A stretch of DNA of 56,836 nucleotides from assembly GCA_019915135.1 (NCBI GenBank), contig JAHLMK010000046.1:1-56836 (forward strand), given 5' to 3'. Under the pieces are notes generated by a model that saw only the letters and a list, made by a program, of their open reading frames with translations, was not told where the DNA came from and did not search any database. Of this stretch, positions 46,601 through 56,836 are shown one piece after another. The position numbers and the translations under genes were made by a program. Positions within the stretch are counted from its first letter, which is position 1. Each line of letters starts with the position of its first letter. The stretch is from Strobilurus pachycystidiatus. Lineage: Eukaryota > Basidiomycota > Agaricomycetes > Agaricales > Physalacriaceae.

Positions 46601-48989
46601 TAGCGTCGACCTGCGTGCTCTGTCGTCAACGAAAAACTCAGCGGGCAGGCTGTTAACCGAAGCGACCGCCATGAGCGATTACGAGGCCAACGTTGGGCAA
46701 GGGGACGAGAATTGGACGGTGGACAGCTTGTTGAAGGTCATCCAATGGAACGTCGGGGCGGCGAAGACCATTCGTGCCACCAGCGTCACCTCTGCTGTCT
46801 CCCATGTTCTGATGTTGAGCGCCGACGCCCACCTGTGTCGCGTGACAATTTATCTCGGCGAATGGCTCACGACGATTGGCCCAAAGGTCATCAAAGGCCT
46901 GGTTGACCACTGGCCAAGGGGTGTCACAGATGATGCACGCTTCAGCGTCGCGAGCAAGACCATCACCATCCCGGGTCTGGTCTTGCTCCTTAGACATCTG
47001 GAATTCATATGGGATTGGTGTCAGGCGGAGCAATTGCGGAAAGACGGCATCGAGGAGAGGCGCGGAGAGAAAAAGAAGAAGAACTCCCGGAAGAGAGACC
47101 GTCCGGAGTTCACGGAATGGGACTTTGACACGCCAAAGCGCGATTTCGCGGAGTGGCGAAAAATCGCCGGACCGGAGGTTGACGAGAACATCTTGTCTCT
47201 GCCAGGAAATCTTTACGGGGTTTTGAGGAAAGATGAGTCGGGTGCCGCCAGAGTCATCCTGAGACTGGACGGCTTGTTGAAGAGGGGCATATCGACGATT
47301 AGCGGACGAGCCGACGCATTGAGGGCCCTGTTGGCGTATGTCCTGGAGGTTCACTTTCTCTTGCCCGCCTTTGCGACGTTGGAGTGTTTCAGCGTGGGTT
47401 CTAGAGACACCTCAGGTGGCGAGGACATGCGATTAAGCGTGATTCTCAGGGCATATGTCCTCAAGTCGCTGAAACATGCCTTTGGGGGCGACGGCATCTT
47501 CTACTTCCCGTCGATGGGCCTTGTCTTGCGAGACCCAATGAGCTTGGTGTCGACGGATTTCCTGTCCAGCAAAAAGACCGTCAAGGGTCTGTTGACGGGA
47601 ACCCTCGACATGGACTTGTTCAAGACCCCGGCAGGCGATCTCCGGCTCATGGTCGGGGACATGAAACGTGTCATCGAGTGTCAACTGGCGGCAGTGGGGT
47701 CCTCGGAGAGAGCTTTCATGGCACCAACGAGGGCTGTGAGGGAAGGAATTGAGGACACAGAGACTGTTTTGGAACCAAGAAAGAAGGGAGGGCGTGTGCA
47801 GCCCACAAAGGATTTAGTGCCGCAGGACGTTGTGCCCGGTGGTGTTGAGTCCCTGCAATGGGCCAAACTGCAGTTGGTTCTGGAGGAGGGGGTACGCTAC
47901 GTGAACGACACCGCCCCACTCGATGAACGGCACAGGCGGTTCATGCAGGGCCAGCATTTGATATGGGGTACGACAGAGAAAGTACCCGCGGAGCAACTTG
48001 AGCCGATCCGTCACCACAACCAGAGTGCTGCCCTCGTGCGAAAGTACTATGGCGGAGGAGTTCTGACTACGAGGTCAGGCCTGTCAGAACTGATGGTCTA
48101 CGTCGGCACCGGCCAGGGTGGCGTCACCTCTCAAAGTCTTGCCGACCTGAAACCGCCTTTTGGAAACCTCGAGACCACGATACGCCGCTTCAGCGTGTTG
48201 GAAGAGTTGCGGAGCGAGCCTGGAGGAGGCCTGCAACCCCCCTTGGCTAATATGAGCGTATATGGCCAGCCCAATCACTGGCTCGCACTACACCCAGTTG
48301 TAGATGGAGTGCCGTGGACATTGTGGGAAAAGTTTGCGCCGTATTGGGATGACGCTGTGGCAGAAGGGTGGCAGAAGTTGCTCACGGAGTTTGGGATGTT
48401 TGGGGTGGATCCGGTCACGGTCCCTGATGAGAGGAAGATTCCCTTTGCGCGGTACATGCGCTTGATGGACAGTCTCGCGTTGGTCGGCATGAAGTCGGGC
48501 ATCACCGTGTTACAGATGGGCAACAATCTTCATATCACTGGTATCCTTCAGGCCGCCACGGTGAAGGACATGGTCAAGTGGCTCATGAGCGAAGACCACG
48601 GAGCGAGTTCTGGCCTCCGAGGTCTTGGGTTCAACGTTGAATCCGTTGATGCGCGGATTACGGCCTTTGTGGTGACATATGACTATCTGGGACGCGTCTT
48701 GGACGAGGACACCCGCCGCCGCATCGTCTTCTCCACAAACTTCCTCGAACATTTCTTATGCAAGACGCACCGTTGGGAAAGGATCAGTACAGAGCAAAGC
48801 TACAACATCCTCAGCCAGGAGCATCTGTCCCAATATAAAGACAAACTCCCGTCTTGGCCTGCATTGTCAAATAGTCAACTGGAGGAGTCCATACAGAGAG
48901 CAAATGTACGTACCACAAGTTGTATGATTTCCGCAGACTGACCGGATGGGTAGACTACCTTAAGGGAAGTTCGTCAGGAGGAGACCTAG
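43636..48989 (+). CDS. 1689-aa unknown protein with a possible TET/JBP-like 2-oxoglutarate oxygenase core
   Basis: Exons 43636-43701, 43759-43816, 43894-46217, 46271-46332, 46382-48905 and 48954-48989 join in phase (5070 nt). The start is MESIAQALTEQRRAIMIRSM. The N-terminal third contains a segment that looks like a double-stranded beta-helix oxygenase: HGD (His432, Asp434) after GGHHGRE, then GSFHFLRHGLYIPEL, CFAIFNGRDLHGGESP (His489) and NRMVLVEYISAA (Arg526), matching the order H-x-D, H, R of Fe(II)/2OG enzymes such as TET/JBP. A repeat (EDVVMADGT twice), an acidic run of Glu and a basic region follow. The small exon 4 encodes RHYQVKWEDDSVTD, faintly chromodomain-like. The last 850 residues are unrecognised. 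The oxygenase call is inference; the gene model is firmer. Confidence 0.7.
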
Positions 48990-49084
48990 CCTGTGAATTG
49001 CGCTTTTAAAATATATCTGTCAATGATGACCGGTGGAATTTGCAGTCGGATGCGAGGGGGACCCAGTGGTGGTGTGGTACCCCG

Positions 49085-49200
49085 GGTGAGGTTGTGACAA
49101 TTTCGGACAGAGGTTGCGAGGTTGTGAGGTTTGGGGTTTTCGGCCAGGCGACAACCTCCTGACAACCTCGGCAACCGATCGGGACGAGTTGCTGATGCGG
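49085..49200. repeat. Stem-loop element, copy B
   Basis: Left arm words GAGGTTGTGACAA, GAGGTTGCGAGGTTGTGAGG face right arm words CGACAACCTCCTGACAACCT and GGCAACC, then GATCGGGACGAGTTGCTGATG. The layout and the last 21 bases match copy A at 18570-18655, although the stem words differ. It lies just past the stop of the 1689-aa gene. Confidence 0.55.
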
Positions 49201-49589
49201 TTCTATCCAATGTACATATTGTCATTTTACTGCTTACCTTTACGAGTGAAATGAAACTCACGAACCGCGCTACATTATGTCCAGGGAGACTGGCGGATGA
49301 GCATTTGCCGATTGTGGCGCCTTCGCCGAGAATACCTCAGCTTGAACTATAGGCTCCATGCTCAAACTCCACTCAACAAAAAATAAAAAACAAAAAAACT
49401 CTGTGATTGCTGGTGAGAGAGGGCAAGCGTACAAAGGTGCACATCTGAGGAAGCCCATTGGGAAAATGAAGACAAGGTAAACAAGGGTAAAATTTTGCGG
49501 AATCAATACGAAGATGTTTTCATAGCGTAGAAGGAGGGCTTCCTTCCATCGCATACCATCATGTGAGGGACTGGGCATGTGGCGCAGAA

Positions 49590-51252
49590 CTAAAACACCC
49601 ACATGCCTTCGGGTAGTGGAAGGCGAGTGTCAATCGTTTTTGGACCTAGTTTGTACGAGAAGCCGAGCTTGGGCTTTGTTTTCCCAAGTGCGGCAGTGAA
49701 AGACAACTCTACGCAGCCTCGCCGAATGTCACAATGAGCGATCAGGTCTATTTCGGTCACACCGTCAGGATGGCCACGGAGGGCCAAATACGACGTTCCC
49801 GGTTCACCGACAGCGGGGAATCCGGCGTCAAGTCGCTGTTCGGTAACCAGCTCAAGGATGTCATCTGTGACGAGGTCGACCTCGCGAAAGAGATTGCGAA
49901 ACATATAAGTGGTCCCACGCCCATCTGCCGAATTGTTGAGTGAGGTGTCTGAATATCGAAGTCCTCGTACCGTGCTCAGTACAAGTCTCTCGGTGGGAGG
50001 CGTACCAGTGCCGCCTTTGGCAGGTCTTGTCGCAATAGCTCTGCGCGTAACACCCAGTGCACGGCTTAAATAGGTCAGTTCCAGTGTTGGAACACTGGGC
50101 AGGGCAGGGTAATTATCAGTATGTTGTCGTCAGAGAGAAAAGGAAGACCCAAAAAAAAAAAAAAAAAAAAAAAAAGGAACTCACTTGGTTGTTGTCGCAT
50201 TGGGAGTACATTTCCTTGAAGGCATGCTCCCTGTCACGTACATCGCTGAAGAGGAGCTTCCAGTACGGACCTAGGGGCGAGGTGTTGCCATTTCGTACAA
50301 TAAGGTTGGGCTGGCGAGTGACACGTCGCATGCATTTGGCAAGGCGATGAGTCACATTGGGATGGATGCTGAGAGGAAATAAATACGCCAAGGCCAATTT
50401 CGCCATCTGTCCCAATGCTTCGGACTCCCATGAAATGGTAAAAAGTGCCTCCAAGAGACCTTCGCAAAGTAGGTCCAAGACCGTGGCGTGGTCGCTGTCG
50501 ATGATGGTGGTGATGGATTTCAGGCAGATTGTACGAATGTCGAGGGCGAGGCCAGATTTGCTCACGCTTGTGGCGCGGATGTAGTGCAGGTAGGGGAGGC
50601 CTATACGGGCTAGCAGTTCCGGGAGGGCTTTTGAATTGACCGCAAAAGCCTTTCCAGTATGGAAGAGAAAGCACAAACAGTGCCAGAGATCCGGGTCACT
50701 CCTGCGGTGGGTAAGTGCCCCAATGGCCAGATGGACAGGAAAGGAGAGGTCGCAGTCGAGGACGTGGGTAACGTCGGATAGAAAACCTTCCTCGGCTGGC
50801 CAACTGTAACGGTCAAAGATATCCGAGGCGAGTTGCCTAGCGCATGGCCCAGCGTCCTCACTGCAGAAGCAGTGCATCCAAACACGCAAAAAACCGAGGT
50901 GGAACTGTCGGCTTTGTCGAGCGTTTTGCAAGACACCTTCGCATTCAAGGGCGTCACTGATGCACATCATGAGTTGGGCGAAAGGTCGACTTGCGCGGGG
51001 ACTAAGTGCGAGTACGACTGGCATTGCCTTGGTGAGGCCTTGGACAAAGACAGCAACCACCGGTCCGCCACAGATGTCGCAAAAGAGACCAGCTGTCTCC
51101 AAATCGGTGCAGGAGGGCAGCCACTTGGCTACTAATTCCGCGTCGCTGGGGGTGCATGACCTGGTCATGAGCTCAGCCTCAATCGTGGAAAAGACTTCAC
51201 GAAACGACTGAACCCGCTCCGGTTGGTGGGAGCGAAGGCAACGGCTTCCCAT
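49590..51252 (-). CDS. MYND-type zinc finger protein, 508 aa
   Basis: Exons 50185-51252, 49971-50094 and 49590-49924 join in phase with introns of 90 and 46 nt. The first exon (MGSRCLRSHQPERVQSFREV) is helical and armadillo-like in feel (LARIGLPYLHYIRATSVSKS; ALDIRTICLKSITTII) but has no sure family name. The first junction creates a MYND finger: MYSQCDNNQ joins CSNTGTDLFKPCTGC, then YCDKTCQRRHWYASHRETC, giving the C-x-C/H-x-C spacing. The C-terminal exon (YMFRNLFREVDLVTDD ... PLPEGMWVF) is a small domain of unknown role. MYND fingers bind proline-rich partner peptides. The gene shares no motif with the SET-domain MYND methyltransferases. The start at 51252 is preferred over 51276. Confidence 0.87.
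50151..50175. repeat. A25 homopolymer in an intron of the MYND gene
   Basis: Twenty-five A on the plus strand form a T25 tract 3-4 bases after the GTGAGT 5' splice site of intron 50095-50184 on the coding strand. The position is unusual because pyrimidine tracts normally sit next to the 3' splice site. Confidence 0.9.
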
Positions 51253-53126
51253 GGTGGTGGTAACAAAATGTGACACCTTTGATTATATAACCAGTGGATG
51301 GGTTCAGTTGCTGTGGCTTATAGCCTGCGACGATCGGGATTCGCCGAGACAATCCCTGGGTGTGGCGGTCCGCGGTCTAGGGTGGAGGCTCGAGTTCGAC
51401 TGAATCTCCCAAAACGCTACTTCCATCTGTGTGGCTCCCCTACAATGAAATTCGCTCTCTACTTCATCTGTTTCTTGTTTCCTCTTTGAGCAAGAGCCTA
51501 ATCACCGAGACTTCCACAACAAGCAAATTCGTAAGTACCGTCAACCTGGACCAATCGTTATATACACTGAGTATCCTTATATTTTCACCCTGAGCCACAT
51601 GACTAATCTATCTGCGCTCATCGTAATGCCCTTGACCGCCTTTGAACGCTGCCACTGGCACGCCGGAGTTCTACACAAACGTCTTGATGGTTTCCAGGCA
51701 ACGGAAATTCCTCCCATCTTCCGTCTTGTCTTGTCTTATGACCTCGTTTTGACATCGACATTGCTCCGAGGCGTCGTAGTAGCGTCCGGCGCCTCTTTGA
51801 GATTGTGAAATGGATTGCAGTGGCAAGAGGTTCCTGTTCAGGCGACAATTTCTCTTCTCTGTGCGCAGAACAAATTCTCGGGTCCAAACAGGTTCTAGCT
51901 GGTTCTGCCAATGACAGTGTGTATGATGTCTGGTGCACAACTTCGTGGACACCGAACCTCGCCGTGCCCTTTTCTGCCCGACACATCATAGGCAATAGCT
52001 CTTGTTGACTGTCATCGCTGACCCTTCCAAAGTTCGATTGGATCCTATACGTAGCCAAGGGGCCCGAGGTCCCCTTTCTTCGCATACAGAGGAATGGACA
52101 GTTCCTGAGTTTTTCCTTCCCAGATACGCCTCTCAGGCCCTAAATTCAGCTTCGCTAATTGTATGCCTTCGTTGGGACACCAGAACGCACCCTATCCTCC
52201 GACGGCGATACTTGGACTTCCATTCGAAAGAAGTTCTGAGAATCTCTCCGCGATCTGTCCCCAGTCTGATGGGCATGCTCATCTTTTCCCCAAACATCCG
52301 ATTCCGAAGGAATCCCAACCTGACCTGTCCCTTTCGTGGCCTTCCGCATCACGAGAGCCGCACAGAGAAGACGTGACCCATTATGCAACTCAATACGGCA
52401 CTCAGCGAAGTAGTGGCGGCCAGAGTGGCAGATGAGCCTTTGACATGCCGTAAATACTCACGCAGGCTGCTGGTACGCTCGGACACTGCTGGCACGAGCC
52501 CCACACACTTGATTGTCGCGTCAGGTATTCATTTGTCGAATCATGTCCAAATTTCGCAGGCTCTTCTCCGTGGGCTAACGTAAGTGTTTACCAGCAAATC
52601 ACTGATCCCGGAGTCTCCTCTGACTCGTGTTGCTCCTAGGAAAGGTTCAGAATACTTTACATAACCGCGAGCGTTGCGTACAGCCTCGGCTACGAAGGCT
52701 TGAAATAAGCTCGACTTCCTAGTTTGCAGCCTAGATGAATGCCCCTGATACCCATTCAATAACTCGATCATGATCTAATTAGGCAGCAGTAGCAAATCAT
52801 ACGAACAGCAATAATTGAAAGCAAAGGACCACGGAGCTCTGATGTACATACACTATAGATGATACGATGGAAAGATAAATGCCAATAATATAAGACGACT
52901 AGCGGTACTACTAATAGTGTAGAGGTGGATGCCAACGACAATAGCACAGTTGATAATGTACAAGAGTTGGCTTTTGGAGAGGGGTCCTTTCGTGGTCAGT
53001 CCGAGCCCTAATGATAGTAGCCGCTCGCGTCTTCGCCAGGTCAATTCCTTCCGCCTATGACAAGGTAGCTGGGCCCGTTGGAGCAAAGTCCATGAAGCCG
53101 TTGCTGACAGTGCGCGCAGAGTGCGG
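51253..53126. other. Intergenic region, about 1.9 kb
   Basis: No gene, RNA gene or repeat was recognised. Open frames on both strands are short and conflicting. Confidence 0.55.
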
Positions 53127-55730
53127 TCAATGATGGTACCCAACCATCACGTTGACATCAGCACCCACCACAGCTGGTCCCGTCCCCGGAGGACTGAGGT
53201 TGAACGACTCCATCACAGCCGGGTGGTGCCCATACAACACTACCTCGCTCTTGATGCCGGAAGCAGGCACGGAAACAAGACTCGAGAAGACAGGAGAACG
53301 CATCCCAGTACCTGTCGTACTCGTCCCTGAGGTAGATGTAGAGGTTTCCGGTGGCGTGGAAAACGGCCGGCCGTGAGCACCCGCAGAGCTATCAGTGCTG
53401 TAAGCCGTCGGCGGGCCAGAATGAGAAGTAGCGACGTTGGTGACATTCAGCGGCGGAAGATGCTGAAGGGATGCGGTCCCCATTTTGCCGACCGGGCCGT
53501 AAGCGTCGACGAACGATGAGGTGTACTGCTGTTCAGCCCCAGGTTTCGAGAAACGCATCTGATTCTCCTTCTTCTGCATGTTATGCTGCTTGGAAATGGG
53601 GGTGTGAGGCTGGCTGAATGCCTGCACTGTTCGCCGCGCATTTTACCATCCTCCCACACTAAGTGAAGAGTCTCTCGTAATTCTTCACTTGTGCGGGAAG
53701 GCCCAGCGCATCTCACTGAGAGCCGCCAATGATAAACAAACCCCCTCCTCGGAATCGTAGGCGGGCATGTAAGCGGAGTGAGCCGGCTCTGGGCCATCCA
53801 TACGAGCGTCTGCTTCCTGTTTCAGGTACGGGTGGCTGTTCTCCAGAATGGAGGAGGTGTCCATGTTCGCACACGGAAAGCCGGCGTAGTAGCATCCATC
53901 TCGTACAAGGCTAGCGTCCCACGTGAACAGACCCGCGCTGTCAGAGATGTCACAGTAAAGATGGTGTTTGATAATGCCGAGGACATTGGGAAGGAGTCGC
54001 AAGCACTTCCGCGCAGCCAAACTGTGCCATTGTTGAAGCGTGTAATATGGGGAGGACTCCGCCCTGGGATGAGCTGTGCGGAGACGATTGGGCTGAGAAC
54101 ATAGGCTGCGGCGACGAAACAGACGTTGCGGGGCGCGAGCGGTTGAGAAGACCCTTGGGTGCGTCACGAGTGACATTATCTATGCGGAGTTCAGAAATCA
54201 GCACGACCTCGTTGCAGTCAGTACTCACAGCTCTCGAATATGGATATCTAGTTAACGACTTTCAGCATGAGGGCCAACGAAGGCGTGGGCGTACGTACCT
54301 ACCATGCGCTAGCGAATCTTTCGACCTGCCCGTCATCTTCGTTGTCTATCCCCCCCCCCCCCCGGGCCGCTTGACACTTTCGAACTCTTGCCAACAACGA
54401 TGGAGGCCATCCCAGATGGCTCTGATGCATTCTCCATCAACACCACCCCCTTCTTCTACTTTCCTAGATGCCTTCCCGCCCGTCAGAACGGTATGCATCT
54501 TGCGTTAACGGAACTGAAATGCAGAGGGAGCGAGAAGAGATGCGTCACCTGCAGATAGGGATTGGACGTCGTCAAGTATGGGGGGCCAGGCGAAGGGATC
54601 AAGTTGATATTGAAATTGTACGGCGGTAAAGTGCCTTGGAAAGAGTCAAGGTCATCCTCCGTTCTGGCGTCGAAGAAAGTTAGGATTGGACAGGGGAAAT
54701 AAACTCTCAGACTCACTGGATCAGACGGCCACCGCGCATTCCGGTACTTATTCCTTCCTGAAGATGGGCGTACCAAAAAAAGCGGGCCCGGGCAAGGGCT
54801 TCATCAGAACCAGCTGGTAGTGGCGTTGTATTAATTGACGACGAAAGCATGCACAACGATCGTGCCTGCAAAAGCGTGGTTTCACGGACTGAAAGTTTGT
54901 CCAGAGTGCTGGAGTCTAGAATGCGCCTTCAATGAAAATTCCAGAAGGCCGAAGTTCAGGCAAACCTTCCAAAAGAGGTAGCAGAAGTAGCAGGATGCGC
55001 ACGCCGTCCCAAGTAGGTTTCCGCATCATGCTGTGGTCTTCGACAAGCTCGAGGAGCTCTCTGAGCATAGTATCGGTGGTATCTTCAGCACGGGCTTTTG
55101 AGCCTTTGGGCATCCGCGTCAAACTGGAGCTGGCGCTACGGGTGCTTCTGCTGTGTGAGCCGTCGTAGGAGTGCTCATCGTGCTCCATGGGATTGCCATG
55201 CTCGCCGACGCCGAAGGATGCAGCCCAGACGACCAGGAACAGAGAGAGCACCCTGCCTTCGTGGCGAGAGGATGAGTGCCCTTCGAGTGCGCTATGAACC
55301 GGGCTGCGAACTCAGAGGAGTCAAGGATGGGCCCTGATGATGGATGCCAGTGTCAAGCTATGCGAGACAGGTTGAAAGAGGGTACTGACGTTGCAGGCTG
55401 AACCAGCGCCAAAAAGGGGAGGAAAAGAATCCGGGTTTCAATTGGGGTATCACGCTGGGGAGATGCGTAGCGGGCGACGCGAGATTAGGAGAGCTCTGGC
55501 CGTCGGTAGCTTTGCCGTATATCGCCCTAGAAAGGAGTTTCGTGTGAGCGGTCGATCGACCTGGAGATGTCTGGAGCTCCAACTTAGTCGACTTGCTGCA
55601 GCCGTCGTCCGCGTCGAAGCTGTTTGACCGCCTTGACATCCGCAAATTCTTCTCTGTAAAGCTCCGGTATTACGGTGTGAGGTGCCCCAACGAGAGGGCC
55701 TGGGTCATAGACGGAGCAGAAGGGATTGCG
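53127..55730 (-). pseudogene. Fungal transcription-factor-like gene with frame breaks
   Basis: Coding-like segments run in order on the minus strand: VYDPGPLVGAPHTVIPELYR (55.73-55.64 kb), SFDADDGCSKSTKLELQTSP, FLVVWAASFGVGEHGNPMEH, LREILE-like LRELLELVEDHSMMRKPTWD with LLLLLPLLEGLPEL, a Trp-rich DGLHRCWQEFESVKR, ERFASAW, then CLRLLPNVLGIIKHHLYCDI and SDSAGLFTWDASLVRDGCYY, and a Ser/Thr-rich tail ending at 53127. These resemble the middle and C-terminal parts of basidiomycete zinc-cluster regulators; the DNA-binding cluster itself was not found. Several neighbouring segments lie in different frames without obvious splice sites: near 55630, at a C14 run (54350-54363), near 53700 (PHK stop, then SEELRETLHLVWEDGK) and near 53640. 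It is either a decaying copy or carries sequence errors at homopolymers. Confidence 0.5.
54350..54363. repeat. C14 homopolymer inside a coding-like region
   Basis: Fourteen C on the plus strand (G14 on the coding strand) fall between EFESVKR and DNEDDGQVERFASAW, which are in different frames. A change of tract length would restore or shift the frame. Confidence 0.85.
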
Positions 55731-55739
55731 CTACTGTTA

Positions 55740-56836
55740 AAAAAGAGAGGATAAGCGAATGGACCGGATCTGCCATGGAGATCTATGCTTGAGAATCAAT
55801 AAGTAATACGTTCACTGCCGTAACGCGTTACAGACAGGGTCGGGGAGCTCAAGAAATTGCGCCGAGATGCCTGTACTGCATGGCGAATTACTCACCGGTG
55901 GGTCACTCACCGATCGCCGTGTATAGAACGTTGCTTCGCAGCACGCCGGCTACAGTGCGAATCACGTCAATGCGCAAGGCCAGCGTACCAAGCCCTGAAC
56001 CAATTTTGAAGAATGCATTGGTGGGTGACTTGAACCCACCTTCTGGCAGTCACTCCTCCTTCCGGCGTTGGAATCTCACTCTGCGTATATGGCATATTCC
56101 TCCCGGTCAAGGGAATTTCCGTTGCCCATCAAGCGGGCTTCACATCTTGAACCTGATGGCAGCTCCCACACAACTTTCTGGGTAGATATCCCCAGTTCAA
56201 TGACACTCTTTTCAACACCATGTTCATAGCGCACGACACTTACGAGACCCATCACAACAAGGAGGTAAACTTAAACGCTCAGCTGACCCCCTGCTGCTAA
56301 TACCTTCAGCCATTCCATCCGTGGTGCATTAAGGCGTATTAGCTCGAGCAATATGAATGGTCCCATACACTTATTTGTCGGTAGGAAAAATTCCGTCCAT
56401 CCAGAGACCGTCTTCCGACAGCAGGAATGCGACTATGAAAAAAATGGACAACCACTTGAAATCGCCTATGGATCAGCGGTACCCATTGTACAGACAGACT
56501 CAACCAAATGACATCGTTGTGGGATTTCGTCCATTGCACAACTAAGTACATCCTGAAGTAACCGTAATGATTCACGAAAACCACGAGTCTCGCGCGTCAA
56601 ATACGGGCTCATTCTGTCTGGGGCGGCCTCTCGATCCACGTATCGTCCGTCAACTCTTGTCATTCTATCACTCAAGGTTAATGGTGAATGTGACAGTTGA
56701 TCCACACCAAAGCTGTATGCAAGTTGGGACTATACACTGTAGATACAGTGTATACATTCTTGCTCGAGTTGTATTCGCACATTCTACGACGTGGAGCTGT
56801 CTATGCCATAGCGGCCCGCCTCAACGCCCGACGCAA
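55740..56836. other. Right end of window, no gene recognised
   Basis: Short conflicting open frames only. The first exons of the transcription-factor-like gene, including any zinc cluster, would be expected here but were not identified. Confidence 0.5.

Noticed and set aside
46407..48941. A separate 844-aa gene starting at TTG 46407
   Set aside because: No ATG is near the start, and the preceding exon 46271-46332 with intron 46333-46381 joins it in phase to the upstream exons.
51370..51410. tRNA-like GAGTTCGACTGAATCTC
   Set aside because: Only a weak stem and no matching acceptor or anticodon arm.
53127..53627. Independent 166-aa gene
   Set aside because: It has no own ATG context and continues a transcription-factor-like protein in another frame; more likely the tail of the broken gene.
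56030..56050. tRNA T-arm (minus GGTGGGTTCAAGTCACCC)
   Set aside because: The loop would be nine bases with a standard stem, and no D- or anticodon arm could be fitted.

Overview
The window looks like genomic DNA of a basidiomycete fungus, most likely an Agaricomycete. Genes are broken by many short introns (about 45-65 nt, GT...AG, often with a CTGAC/CTAAT-like branch site). The recognisable families are those that expand in mushroom genomes: F-box proteins, JmjC and MYND proteins, an RBR ligase with CCCH and RRM-like parts, and a fungal transcription factor. No transposase, reverse transcriptase, rRNA or CRISPR array was recognised. All exon joins were made by eye from splice signals and phase, and no database search was run.

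Layout. Positions 1-11637 are a tandem satellite of about 1262-bp units, each carrying an inner 120-bp module in 3, 4 or 5 copies. It ends abruptly. From 11.7 to 26.8 kb nearly all genes are on the minus strand: a hypothetical gene, the replication protein A 32-kDa subunit (RPA2), a pair of small paralogous unknown genes, a long JmjC protein, and a CCCH/RRM-like/RBR ubiquitin ligase. From 28 to 35 kb there is an unknown 816-aa gene (+), an unknown proline-rich gene (-) and an F-box gene (+). From 35.6 to 40.7 kb three F-box paralogues lie head to tail on the minus strand, each with the same promoter-proximal block. From 42.1 to 49 kb the catalytic small subunit of DNA primase (PRI1) is divergent from a six-exon gene for a 1689-aa protein with a possible TET/JBP-like Fe(II)/2-oxoglutarate oxygenase core. 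From 49.6 to 51.3 kb is a MYND-finger protein, and from 53.1 to 55.7 kb a fungal transcription-factor-like locus with several frame breaks.

Functionally, RPA2 and PRI1 are core replication genes and anchor the window as nuclear chromosomal DNA. The F-box cluster, the RBR ligase, the JmjC and MYND proteins and the unknown long genes are lineage-expanded accessory genes.

The most unusual material is (1) the satellite with a variable inner module and mosaic haplotypes, (2) a hairpin-forming block shared by the satellite and two distant intergenic sites, (3) a second pair of diverged stem-loop loci at 18.6 and 49.1 kb whose arms seem to have changed together, and (4) the giant possible oxygenase sharing a 133-bp promoter with primase.
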